Shown one piece after another: positions 50,375 to 58,872 of a DNA stretch of 64,000 bases. Where the stretch lies: the NCBI GenBank assembly GCA_028278345.1, contig JANQEL010000290.1, positions 37,098 through 101,097 on the forward strand. The letters run 5' to 3'. This stretch comes from Myxococcota bacterium (GTDB taxonomy: Bacteria; Myxococcota_A; UBA9160; UBA4427). How positions within the stretch are numbered: the stretch's first letter is position 1; the number at the start of each line of letters is the position of its first letter. The notes under the pieces were generated by a model. That model had not been told where the DNA came from and searched no databases. It saw only the letters and a list, made by a program, of their open reading frames with translations. The translations under genes and the position numbers were made by a program.

Positions 50375-50593
50375 TCAGGAGTCGTTGGAACCCGATGTCA
50401 TATTCACTGCGTTGTTCGCAGCGTGTCGGCGAACGCTCTCGCCGTCGATCATGGACTCGATCGCCGGGCGGCATCCGCCACAGCGACCGCCTGCACCGCA
50501 GGCCTGTCGCACGTCGTCGGTCGTGGCGGCACCGTTGCGGATCGCGTTGCGAACCGCGCGGTCGGTGGCGCCTGTGCAGTGACACATCAACAC
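50375..50593 (-). CDS. bfd: Bacterioferritin-associated ferredoxin ([2Fe-2S] BFD-like)
   Basis: MLMCHCTGATDRAVRNAIRNGAATTDDVRQACGAGGRCGGCRPAIESMI. Confidence 0.92.
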   Translation of the reverse strand: MLMCHCTGATDRAVRNAIRNGAATTDDVRQACGAGGRCGGCRPAIESMIDGESVRRHAANNAVNMTSGSNDS

Positions 50594-50648
50594 GAAAATG
50601 ACCTCGTCTGGAGTCCTCGAGCAAGCCCTATTCTGGCATTCCTAAAAC

Positions 50649-50667
50649 GAAAATCAATGTCGATTTC
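50649..50667. promoter_or_regulatory. Fur-box-like sequence upstream of bfd-bfr
   Basis: GAAAATCAATGTCGATTTC; 11/19 matches to GATAATGATAATCATTATC by hand; closely similar to the site at 53962-53980. Confidence 0.45.
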
Positions 50668-50780
50668 ATCGGATTCGACGAAAGCGAGCTTGAGATCGGA
50701 GGTGCCTGGCCTTCTCGAAGCCTTTGAAATTAAAGGGTTTATCGGAATACCTGCCGCCCCGTGGGCCTGCAGGCCGCCAG

Positions 50781-50951
50781 CTACTTCGTGAGGATCAGCC
50801 GGTCGTTCTTGGTCAGCCGGAGCGTGTAGACCTCACCGTCCAGGACGAGTCGCGCCATGCGCTTGTCCCCGAGGAACTCGCGCGCGTCCAGCACGCGGAC
50901 GGCCTCCTCCAGTTCGTTCGGCGCCGGCGGAATCGAGTGCTCACACGCCAT
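50781..50951 (-). CDS. hemP: HemP-family hemin uptake small protein (56 aa)
   Basis: Translated by hand from the reverse strand: MACEHSIPPAPNELEEAVRVLDAREFLGDKRMARLVLDGEVYTLRLTKNDRLILTK. C-terminal YTLRLTKNDRLILTK matches the HemP signature. Below the ORF track length cutoff. Confidence 0.85.
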   Translation of the reverse strand: MACEHSIPPAPNELEEAVRVLDAREFLGDKRMARLVLDGEVYTLRLTKNDRLILTK

Positions 50952-51663
50952 CGATGCTCCTCCTCGGTCGGATTTCGAACAGCGCCAGGGATCCCAGCGC
51001 CAGCCCGAGCACGATGAGCCCGGCTGTCTGCAAACCGGGGACCTCGACGACCTCGACGGTTTCGATCACGAGGTTCGCCTTGAGCGATGCCGGTTCGGAA
51101 GCCTCGAAACTGTGCATCCCGATCACGCGCTCGGTCACGCTGGTGAGCACGAGACCGTTGTTCGGTGATGTGCCGGTCGTCCAGTCGGTCACGAGATCGG
51201 TGACGTCGTAGATCAGGGGGCCGAAGCCCGTGATGTTCGAAACGGTTCCGATCACCGGTCCGATGGTCGGACGATTCAGCCACGTGAGCGTCGTCTGATC
51301 CCAGCTCTGCGTCACCTGGTGCAGATCGACCGCTCCCGGGTCGGTGCTCGTGTCTCCGAACCCCGTGAAGTCGAATGCATAGGTGATGAAGAAGGTCGCG
51401 CTGTCGACGATGTGGCCCGAGGGAATCGTGCCGGGCGGCAGATCGAAGCGAATGTAGGTCTCGAATGCATGTTGGAGCATGTTCTCGTCTTCGGCGTCGA
51501 ACGCGTACAACGTCGGATTGTTGTATCGCGCAAGCGTCGGCACGAACGAGTACGGCGCCGTGTCTTCGCCGCTCTGGATCGTGATCGTGTCGGCCTGCGC
51601 GGTCGGTACCGCGAAAGCCGCGACAGCCAGCGTCGAGCAGAAGAACGATCGAAAGCGATTCAT
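50941..51663 (-). CDS. Secreted DNRLRE-like domain protein with PEP-CTERM-like sorting tail
   Basis: Signal peptide MNRFRSFFCSTLAVAAFAVPTAQA; DNRLRE-type ETYIRFDLPPGTIPSGHIVDSATFFI...SWDQTTLTWLNRPTIG...DVTDLVTDW; C-terminus VPGLQTAGLIVLGLALGSLALFEIRPRR. Confidence 0.7.
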   Translation of the reverse strand: MNRFRSFFCSTLAVAAFAVPTAQADTITIQSGEDTAPYSFVPTLARYNNPTLYAFDAEDENMLQHAFETYIRFDLPPGTIPSGHIVDSATFFITYAFDFTGFGDTSTDPGAVDLHQVTQSWDQTTLTWLNRPTIGPVIGTVSNITGFGPLIYDVTDLVTDWTTGTSPNNGLVLTSVTERVIGMHSFEASEPASLKANLVIETVEVVEVPGLQTAGLIVLGLALGSLALFEIRPRRSIDGV

Positions 51664-51700
51664 GAGATGGGACCCTCCAGAAGCATCCTGAACGACGGAG

Positions 51701-53863
51701 TCAGAAGAACTCACCGCGCGCACCGACGAAGAACGTTCGGCCGCGCACGATGTAGGAATCGACGAAGCGGTTGTTCGTGACGTTGTAGACGTCCGCGAAG
51801 AAGGCGAAGCGATCGAGGATCGGCTGCATGATCCGCAGATCGAGGTTGACCGACGGATCCGAGCGCTCCCCGGTCGAGAAGCTGACGAGGCCGGTCCCGC
51901 TGCCTTCCTTGAGCGCGGAACTGCGCCATTGCGTTCGTGCGGTGAAGACGGTTTCGGTGATGGGGGCCGTCAGGGTCAAGCGCGTATTCACCACATGGTC
52001 GGGCTCGTTGGGCAGCTCCTCGAACAGCACGTTCGAGTCGCGCACCTTCGTCTGCATGCGCGTATACGAGAGGTCGAAGTCGATGTTCTCGTGGAGACTG
52101 AGGCCGACGCGAGCCTCGATCCCGCGTGTTCGCACCTTGTCGAGGTTGTCCTTGCGCAGGACGTTGCTGGGGGTCCCGCTCAGCTGTTCGTCGCACCACT
52201 CGAGCTGACCGAGGTTGCAGAGGAAGTCGTTCGGCGGGATCGGCACGACGTCGATCAGCAGCGTTTCGCCCTGATACGCCGAGCGGATGTGCTCGTCGAT
52301 GTCGTTGTGGAAACCGACGACCGAGAGCGTCACGCCCGGGTAGGGATCGACCTCGATCCCGACCCGGAACGCATCCGTCGTTTCTCGCCGAAGATCCTCG
52401 TTGCCGGCGAGGAAGTAGCCGCCACCGTTCTGGGGGGTCTCGGGTTGGAAGAGATCGCGCAGGCTCGGATAGCGGTAGTTGCGCCCCCATGAGAAGCGGA
52501 GGCGAAGCTCTTCCTGGCCACCCCACTGAAGGGGCGTGGCGAGTAGCGCAACCTGGGGAATCAGCTTGGCCGAGTAGCGGCTGTGGAGTTGGGCCCGCAC
52601 ACCGTATTCGGCCTGGAACCGTTCGCCGAGCCAGGTCTCCCCGATGAAGTAGAAGCCACCGAGTTCGTCGTTCTCATCCACCTTGCGCGTGCCGACCTGA
52701 GCGGCGATCTCGGCCTCGAGTTCGGACTCGTCGAGTTCGAGGGTATGCCGGCGAAGATCGGCTCCGACGGTCAGTGTGTTGGTCGTGATACCGAGGTCGA
52801 CATCGTGTTCGCCGCGCAGTTCGAGCTTGATTTCGTCGTCGACCAGCTCGAACTCACGACCGACCGTCGACTCCGTGGAGGAGCGGTAGTAGTTGACCGC
52901 CAGCGTCGCGAAGGTGTCGGGAGAGAGCTGCCAATCGGTGCCGACGCCTCCGAACCACCGCTCATTCTTGCGAAGCAGGTTGTTCTCGTCGGAGCCGAAG
53001 TCTTCGTCGCGCTTGCGCCAACCGAAACGCGCATCGAGGGTCAGCGCGCCGAATGGGATCCACGACGAGCGTCCATAGAGATCGATCGACTCGCGCAGGG
53101 AGTCTTCGTCGGGAGGTACGAAGACGTAGCCTTCGCGATCGCTCGGAGCGTCATAGCCGCCGAGCTTGTCGTAATCGATGGCGAGCACCGCACCTCGACC
53201 GTCGGCTCCGCCGCCGAGAGCGCCCTTGGCTTGTTCTGCCTTGTCGGCTCCGCCACCGAACTCGACGTTCAACGTCGGTTCGTACAGGGGAACCGGCTTC
53301 GAAATCAGGTTGACGACGCCACCGGCGGCTTCGGGGCCGTAGCGGAGCCCCTGTGGGCCGCGGAGGATCTCGACACGGTCGACGTTCGCGAGCGGGAAGT
53401 CGCGCAGATCGTTCACGCCACCGATCTCGCCGGCATAGCGCTGGCCATCGACCAGGATCGCGGTGTAGGTCGGAGGCAGTCCTTCGATCGAGACCGCGGC
53501 GACCTCGCCCTGGATGCGGTTCTGGACGCGGATCCCCGGCAGGTTTCGAACCAACCCCGCGGCGTCCACGGCCGGAAGCGTGTCGATCTCTTCGCGGCTG
53601 ATGACTTCGGTCTCGACGGCGACGGGCTCAAGACCGGGGCTCGAAGTCCGCTCACCTTCGATGCGCATGACCTCGATCGAGGGGTCGGGCACGGGCGGCT
53701 CGGAGGTTTCGCTTGCATCGATCTCGGGGGATTCGTCTTCCGCCCAGGCAGCGGATGGAGATGACGCCACGGGTGCGAGCAGTGCCGCAGCGAGCGCGCC
53801 GCACGCGATCGAACGATGGAGAGATGTCTCGAATAGCTGCCGGAACAAGGCCTCGAACCCCAC
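51701..53863 (-). CDS. TonB-dependent outer-membrane receptor
   Basis: Plug VETEVISREEIDTLPAVDAAGLVRNLPGIRVQNRIQGEVAAVSIEGLPPTYTAILVDGQRYAG...VEILRGPQGLRYGPEAAGGVVNLISK; C-terminal beta-barrel ending in GARGEFF. Confidence 0.95.
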   Translation of the reverse strand: MGFEALFRQLFETSLHRSIACGALAAALLAPVASSPSAAWAEDESPEIDASETSEPPVPDPSIEVMRIEGERTSSPGLEPVAVETEVISREEIDTLPAVDAAGLVRNLPGIRVQNRIQGEVAAVSIEGLPPTYTAILVDGQRYAGEIGGVNDLRDFPLANVDRVEILRGPQGLRYGPEAAGGVVNLISKPVPLYEPTLNVEFGGGADKAEQAKGALGGGADGRGAVLAIDYDKLGGYDAPSDREGYVFVPPDEDSLRESIDLYGRSSWIPFGALTLDARFGWRKRDEDFGSDENNLLRKNERWFGGVGTDWQLSPDTFATLAVNYYRSSTESTVGREFELVDDEIKLELRGEHDVDLGITTNTLTVGADLRRHTLELDESELEAEIAAQVGTRKVDENDELGGFYFIGETWLGERFQAEYGVRAQLHSRYSAKLIPQVALLATPLQWGGQEELRLRFSWGRNYRYPSLRDLFQPETPQNGGGYFLAGNEDLRRETTDAFRVGIEVDPYPGVTLSVVGFHNDIDEHIRSAYQGETLLIDVVPIPPNDFLCNLGQLEWCDEQLSGTPSNVLRKDNLDKVRTRGIEARVGLSLHENIDFDLSYTRMQTKVRDSNVLFEELPNEPDHVVNTRLTLTAPITETVFTARTQWRSSALKEGSGTGLVSFSTGERSDPSVNLDLRIMQPILDRFAFFADVYNVTNNRFVDSYIVRGRTFFVGARGEFF

Positions 53864-53961
53864 CGACCTCCCACCCTGGGTGGGGGCCGACTTGAAATGC
53901 GCGGGGTCGATCCGGCTGGCTTCGGGCTTGCTCGATCTGATGCGCGCGGCCGCACCTTAAT

Positions 53962-53980
53962 GAAGTTGACATTCGTTTTC
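53962..53980. promoter_or_regulatory. Fur-box-like sequence in divergent TonB receptor / heme importer intergenic region
   Basis: GAAGTTGACATTCGTTTTC (reverse complement GAAAACGAATGTCAACTTC); 11/19 to Fur consensus by hand; closely similar to site 50649-50667. Confidence 0.45.
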
Positions 53981-53994
53981 AATATCTCTAGGAT
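53966..53994 (+). promoter_or_regulatory. Candidate sigma70 promoter for the heme importer operon
   Basis: TTGACA (53966-53971), 17-bp spacer, TAGGAT (53989-53994), overlapping the Fur-like box. Confidence 0.5.
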
Positions 53995-54211
53995 GATCTC
54001 CGCCAGCCAGCGAGCTCTCCGCTCTCGAGCCAGCGCCAAGCGAGGCCGCGATCCCCCGCCTGCTCCGAACTCCGGGGTCGGCATCGGACCCGGCCCTTGC
54101 TCGACGTGATCGCGAGAGCCATCGCCCGAGCTCGGCCCGGCCCGGCCCAGGGGCGCCCTCCTCGCAGTCCTCCCGTCCAGCGCGACGGCCCTTGCGAAGG
54201 AATCACGCCCC

Positions 54212-54631
54212 ATGAGCAACGAGACACCCACGGACCGCTGGAGTGCGGCGCGTCTGTTCAACGAACTGCGCGCCCTCGGCGACCTGCGCGTGATCTCGGT
54301 CTCCGGGCCGAGTGTGTTCGAAGCGATCTGCCAGGTCGGAGCCTTCGAGATCGCGTCGGGACACCTGAACATCATCACCGACGCCTACCACTGGCACCTC
54401 GGGCTCGAGGGCTTCGGGCATCTGCGAAGCCACGACGAGACGCACAAGCGCTCGGGCCGACGCGTCCTCTACTTCGAACTGAGCAAAGACGCCGAGGCCA
54501 CGCCCTTCCTGCGCATCTATCTATACCGGCCGCCGCAGGCGGAGTTCGATCCCGAAGCACTCGCGCTCTTCTCGAAGCTGCACGAAGCCCTGGGCCAGGG
54601 CGTGGATGTCGTCGCGGAGGAAGGCGAATGA
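54212..54631 (+). CDS. HutX/ChuX-like heme utilisation protein (putative)
   Basis: VFEAICQVGAFEIASGHLNIITDAYHWHLGLEGFGHLRSHDETHKRSGRRVLYFELSKDAEATPFLRIYLYR; first gene of the heme importer operon. Confidence 0.5.
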   Translation: MSNETPTDRWSAARLFNELRALGDLRVISVSGPSVFEAICQVGAFEIASGHLNIITDAYHWHLGLEGFGHLRSHDETHKRSGRRVLYFELSKDAEATPFLRIYLYRPPQAEFDPEALALFSKLHEALGQGVDVVAEEGE

Positions 54632-55545
54632 GGGGCTTCGCTTCGCGCGCACGCACGATCGTCGTCGCGTTTTCGCTCATGGTCGTTTCGACGACCGCTG
54701 CAGCAGAAGAGGCACGCCTTCGCGTCGCCACCCTGCTCCCGCTGGCTGAAGATGCCCTCGCCCACGCGGAGAACGTTCGCGTCGTCGCCACCATCCGTCG
54801 CGACCTGCACCGCCCTGTGGCCGAAGGGCTGGAAGACCTCGGTTCGCCTCACAGCCCCAACCTGGAAGCGCTGGCGCGTTCGCGCGCGCAACTCGTGATC
54901 GGCGATCCGCACATCCACGCCGTGTTCGCGCGGAAGATCGAAGCCCTCGGCGCGGAGATGTTCCTGCTCGATTCGAGTGGCGTGGAAGCCACCCTGCGTT
55001 CGCTCCTCGAGCTCGCCGAGCACGTCGATGCCAGTCAGGCCATCGCGGCGCGGATCGAAGAAGTCCGTTCGACGATCGACGCCTTGAAACTCGAAGCACC
55101 GGTAAAGGTGCTGTTGCTATTCGGTCGCCCGGGCGCGTTCTACGTCGTGAGCAACCGCGCCTGGCTCGGCGACCTCGCAAGCCAGCTCGGCTTCGTGAAC
55201 CTCGCACCCGAAACCGGGTCCGAGCGCATTTCCGGCTACATCGCTGTGAACGACGAAGCCCTGATGATGCTCGAACCCGATCTCGTCGCACTCGTCGCGC
55301 ATGGCGATCCGCGCAAGATCGAAGCCGAACTGCGCGACAAGACCCGCGCCGACGGGCCGTGGGCTTCTCTCGGACGCGCGCGTCTCGGCATCCACGCCCT
55401 CTCCCCCGCCCTCTTCAGCGTGAACCCGGGGCTGGGGCTCGACTCCTCGGCAGCCGCACTGATTTCGCTCGTGAAGCCCGATGCGACGCCGCAGGTCTCG
55501 GCCGGGCCCGCACCCCGGGGCGGGCATGCTGGCGCCGGAGAATGA
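54628..55545 (+). CDS. Periplasmic heme/siderophore-type substrate-binding protein
   Basis: Signal peptide MRGFASRARTIVVAFSLMVVSTTAAA; periplasmic-binding fold VVATIRRDLHRPVAEGLEDLGSPHSPNLEALARSRAQLVIGD; 4-bp overlap with upstream gene. Confidence 0.75.
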   Translation: MRGFASRARTIVVAFSLMVVSTTAAAEEARLRVATLLPLAEDALAHAENVRVVATIRRDLHRPVAEGLEDLGSPHSPNLEALARSRAQLVIGDPHIHAVFARKIEALGAEMFLLDSSGVEATLRSLLELAEHVDASQAIAARIEEVRSTIDALKLEAPVKVLLLFGRPGAFYVVSNRAWLGDLASQLGFVNLAPETGSERISGYIAVNDEALMMLEPDLVALVAHGDPRKIEAELRDKTRADGPWASLGRARLGIHALSPALFSVNPGLGLDSSAAALISLVKPDATPQVSAGPAPRGGHAGAGE

Positions 55546-56564
55546 GCTCGCTCTTGTGGCAGGTGCGCTCGCGTACCGAGATCGCCATGGCGAAACCGTG
55601 GGCGTGGAGCGCGGTGGCGAGCCTCGTTCTGCTTGCGGCTGCGTTGCTCGCGGCGACACAAGGTGTGGCCGGCCTGTCGCTCCCCGGCTTGTTCGCGGTG
55701 TTGGCGAACGCGGACGAGCCGATGCATCGCGTCTTGTGGGACGTGCGATTGCCTCGGCTGATCTGTTCGGCGGGGGTGGGCGCGTCGCTTGCGATCGCGG
55801 GCCTCTTGCTTCAGACGACCGTGCGCAACCCGCTTGCCGACCCGGGGATCCTGGGCGTCACGACGGGCGCCGGTGTCGGGGGGCTGGTGCTCCTGATCTT
55901 CTTTCCCGACCTCGCCGCAGCGCTTCCCTTCGCGGCCTTCGTCGGTGGAGTGGCCGCGGTGGCCACGGTGCTCGCGCTGGCGTGGACGAACAACAACAAC
56001 GTGGGCCCGCTCCGCATGGTGCTCTCGGGTGTGGCATTGCAGGCGATGTTGTTTGCGGTGATCGCACTGCTCACGTTCGCCTACGCCGATCGCGCGCCGG
56101 CGTTCGCGGGCTTCACGGTCGGTTCCCTGAACGGCACGGGCTGGTCGGATGCCCGCATCCTGGCCGTACCCACCCTCGCGGGTTTCGGATTGGCGTGCCT
56201 GATGATCCGCTCCCTCGACGTGCTCCTGCTCGACGACGCGTCGGCGGGAGGCCTCGGGCTCGCGGTACGTCACACGCGGATGATCGCGGCGTGCGTCGCT
56301 GCACTACTCGCGGCCGGGGCGGTGAGCGTCGCGGGGCTCGTGAGTTTCGTCGGCCTGGTGGTCCCCAACGGAATGCGCCTGCTCGTCGGGCCGACCCATG
56401 GAGCCCTGCTGCCGGCGTGCGCGATTGCGGGGGCGGCCTTGATGGTGCTCGCCGACACCGTCGCGCGAACCGTCTTGTCGCCACTCGAGCTTCCCGTGGG
56501 TGCCTTCATGGCCCTGATCGGCGGGCCCTACTTCCTCTATCTGCTGTGGAAGAAGCTGTCGTGA
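55542..56564 (+). CDS. FecCD-family ABC permease
   Basis: DVRLPRLICSAGVGASLAIAGLLLQTTVRNPLADPGILGVTTGAGVGGL...LVSFVGLVVPNGMRLLVGPTHGALLPACAIAGAALMVLADTVAR. Confidence 0.93.
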   Translation: MSSLLWQVRSRTEIAMAKPWAWSAVASLVLLAAALLAATQGVAGLSLPGLFAVLANADEPMHRVLWDVRLPRLICSAGVGASLAIAGLLLQTTVRNPLADPGILGVTTGAGVGGLVLLIFFPDLAAALPFAAFVGGVAAVATVLALAWTNNNNVGPLRMVLSGVALQAMLFAVIALLTFAYADRAPAFAGFTVGSLNGTGWSDARILAVPTLAGFGLACLMIRSLDVLLLDDASAGGLGLAVRHTRMIAACVAALLAAGAVSVAGLVSFVGLVVPNGMRLLVGPTHGALLPACAIAGAALMVLADTVARTVLSPLELPVGAFMALIGGPYFLYLLWKKLS

Positions 56565-57364
56565 CCCAACTCCTCTGCGCCGAGCACATCCACGCGCGTC
56601 ACCCCGGCAGCGACTTCGACGTCCTGCGCGATGTCACCCTCGAGGTGAAGCCCGGCGAGATTCTCGCCCTGGTGGGCCCCAACGGTTCGGGCAAGTCGAC
56701 GCTGCTGTCGGTACTCGGGGGTGAGCTTCCCGCGCGCGAGGGACGCGTCACCTTGAACGGCAAGGCGATCGATCGGATTTCGCGCCGGACCTTTGCACGC
56801 TGTGTCGGGCGATTGCCCCAATCCCCCGCAACACCCGAGGGCGTCACCGTCGAGCGGCTCGTGGCCTTCGGCCGCAACCCGCACCGCGGCTGGCTCGCGA
56901 ACCCCGATACGCGCGACCGCGACATCGTGCATTCGGCGATGGCCCGCGTTTCGCTCGCCGACTTCCGCACACGACCCCTCGAGCGGCTGTCGGGTGGCGA
57001 ACGCCGAAGGGCCTGGCTCGCAATGGTCCTCGCGCAGGAGCCCGAGATCATGCTCCTCGACGAGCCTACGGCGGCGCTCGATCTGCGACATCAGCTCGAG
57101 CTCCTCGATCTGCTGGTCGAACTCAACGCCGAACGCAAGACCACGATCGTGCTCTCACTGCACGATCTCGAGCAGGCCGCCCGCATCGCAGGGCGCATCA
57201 CCGTGCTGACGCGCGGGCGCGTGTACCAGAGCGGAGCGCCCGACGTCGTGATGAACGAGGAGACGTTGCTCGATGTGTTTCGCGTACACGCGGAGATCCA
57301 GCACGACGACGCGCAGACGAAAATCCACATCCGGGGTCCCGGCGATCCCATTCGAACGTTCTGA
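56561..57364 (+). CDS. Heme/iron-complex ABC transporter ATP-binding protein
   Basis: Walker A VGPNGSGKSTLL; signature LSGGERRRAWLAMVL; Walker B IMLLDEPTAALDL. Confidence 0.93.
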   Translation: MTQLLCAEHIHARHPGSDFDVLRDVTLEVKPGEILALVGPNGSGKSTLLSVLGGELPAREGRVTLNGKAIDRISRRTFARCVGRLPQSPATPEGVTVERLVAFGRNPHRGWLANPDTRDRDIVHSAMARVSLADFRTRPLERLSGGERRRAWLAMVLAQEPEIMLLDEPTAALDLRHQLELLDLLVELNAERKTTIVLSLHDLEQAARIAGRITVLTRGRVYQSGAPDVVMNEETLLDVFRVHAEIQHDDAQTKIHIRGPGDPIRTF

Positions 57365-57394
57365 GCGCGTTCGATTCTCGACGAAAGGAAGAAC

Positions 57395-58018
57395 ATGCCC
57401 ACCACGCCTCGCCCCCTGGCCAAGGAATTCCTCGATTGGCAGGTCGCCCTGCGCCTCCACACGATGCAGGAGCGAAAAGGGGCACCCCACATGGGTGTCG
57501 TGCCCACTGTCACCGTCAAGCGACCGGGAACCGAACTCGGCGTGACGTCGCACAACATCGTGTGCGGCCTGCTCCCGCGAGAAGATCTGCTCGAAGCCAA
57601 GACCGCCGAGTTCAAGGCCCTCTACGACGAGACCTCGGGCGAAGGTGCGAAGGCGCTGTACGACCGCGGCATCGAATACCTGCTCGACTACTACCAGCAG
57701 GCCGACATCTTCGACCCCGATTCGATCACCACGATGCTCGCGGAAGACACGGCACTCGTCACCGCTCTGCGCGCCGAGCCCGCCTGTGCGCTCGTGTTCA
57801 ACGTCTTCGACACCGCCGCACCCCAACAGCTCGGCGCACCGCGCTGCCACCACATCGACGCCGTCGCGGAAGTCCTCACCGAGGGCCCCGTCTTCGACAA
57901 CGTCTGGTGGCACAACACCCTCTTCCACGGCAAGGCCAGCGAGGCCGCCGTGATCCGCTTCCGCCACCTGCGTTCCTGGGACACCTGCTTCGGTGGCCTC
58001 GAACCCCTGGTCGGATGA
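57395..58018 (+). CDS. Unrecognised 207-aa protein downstream of heme ABC importer
   Basis: Uninterrupted ORF 31 bp after the ATPase, same strand; MPTTPRPLAKEFLDWQVALRLHTMQERKGAPHMGVVPTVTVKRPG...RCHHIDAVAEVLTEGPVFDNVWWHNTLFHGKASEAAVIRFRHLRSWDTCFGGLEPLVG. Confidence 0.75.
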   Translation: MPTTPRPLAKEFLDWQVALRLHTMQERKGAPHMGVVPTVTVKRPGTELGVTSHNIVCGLLPREDLLEAKTAEFKALYDETSGEGAKALYDRGIEYLLDYYQQADIFDPDSITTMLAEDTALVTALRAEPACALVFNVFDTAAPQQLGAPRCHHIDAVAEVLTEGPVFDNVWWHNTLFHGKASEAAVIRFRHLRSWDTCFGGLEPLVG

Positions 58019-58098
58019 ATTCCAACAACCTGCCCGCCAGCGCTAGCAAGCCAGCTGCAATCCGGGCCCCGAGGGCCCGCTCCCCGAAAGGAAACGAG

Positions 58099-58791
58099 AT
58101 GATGATGAAACGTCTGTTGAGAACCTTTTACGCTGCGCTGCTCCTGTGCTGGGGGATGTCTGCGTCTGCTGCGACGGTGCCGTATACCGAGCACTTCACG
58201 AGCAACAACGCGCTGTGGGAAGACACGAACAACAACCCGGCCACCTGGGTCGCGAGCGGCGGCCCCGACGACAGCGCGTACCTGAGCACCACGTTCAACT
58301 ATTTCGGCTTCACGTCCCCCTTTGGCGGCGGGCCGGTGACCCATCGTGCTACCGGTGCCGACGGGGCCAGCTTCGGTTCGTTCATCGGTGATTGGTTGAG
58401 CGAAGGCGTCGACGAACTCTCGCTCTGGGTGCGGCACGACGCACCCGAGGACCTCGCGTTCTTCATGCGTGTGGCAGGCCCCGCCAACTTTCCGGGCGCG
58501 GTGATCGCCAGCCCCGTGAGTGTCACCAGCAACACGTGGACGCAGCTCAGCTTCGACATCAACCCCGCCAACCCGCTCTGCACGCCCGAAGGCGGCACGT
58601 GCGCATCGGCGCTCGCGACCGTCTTCAACCTGCAGTTCGGCACGAGCGCGCCGGTGGGCCTGACGGATGACAACGTCGACTACAACATCGATATCGACAT
58701 GGTGTCGATCGAGCCGGTTCCGGAACCGGGTACGGCCACCCTCATGATGCTTGGCCTGATGGGCCTCGCGCGCGCGGGTCGCAAGCGTTAG
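58099..58791 (+). CDS. PEP-CTERM sorting-domain protein
   Basis: Signal peptide MMMKRLLRTFYAALLLCWGMSASAA; C-terminus VPEPGTATLMMLGLMGLARAGRKR. Confidence 0.88.
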   Translation: MMMKRLLRTFYAALLLCWGMSASAATVPYTEHFTSNNALWEDTNNNPATWVASGGPDDSAYLSTTFNYFGFTSPFGGGPVTHRATGADGASFGSFIGDWLSEGVDELSLWVRHDAPEDLAFFMRVAGPANFPGAVIASPVSVTSNTWTQLSFDINPANPLCTPEGGTCASALATVFNLQFGTSAPVGLTDDNVDYNIDIDMVSIEPVPEPGTATLMMLGLMGLARAGRKR

Positions 58792-58872
58792 TTGGCGCGT
58801 CGCGGGTGGGGATCACACACCCCGCCCGCGACAGCCTTTCCACTTCTATCCGACCGATCGACGAGGAACCTG

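Noticed and set aside
50721-50736. CCTTT-GAAATT-AAAGG hairpin downstream of hemP as terminator
   Set aside because: Only a 5-bp AT-rich stem and no U tract; too weak to call.
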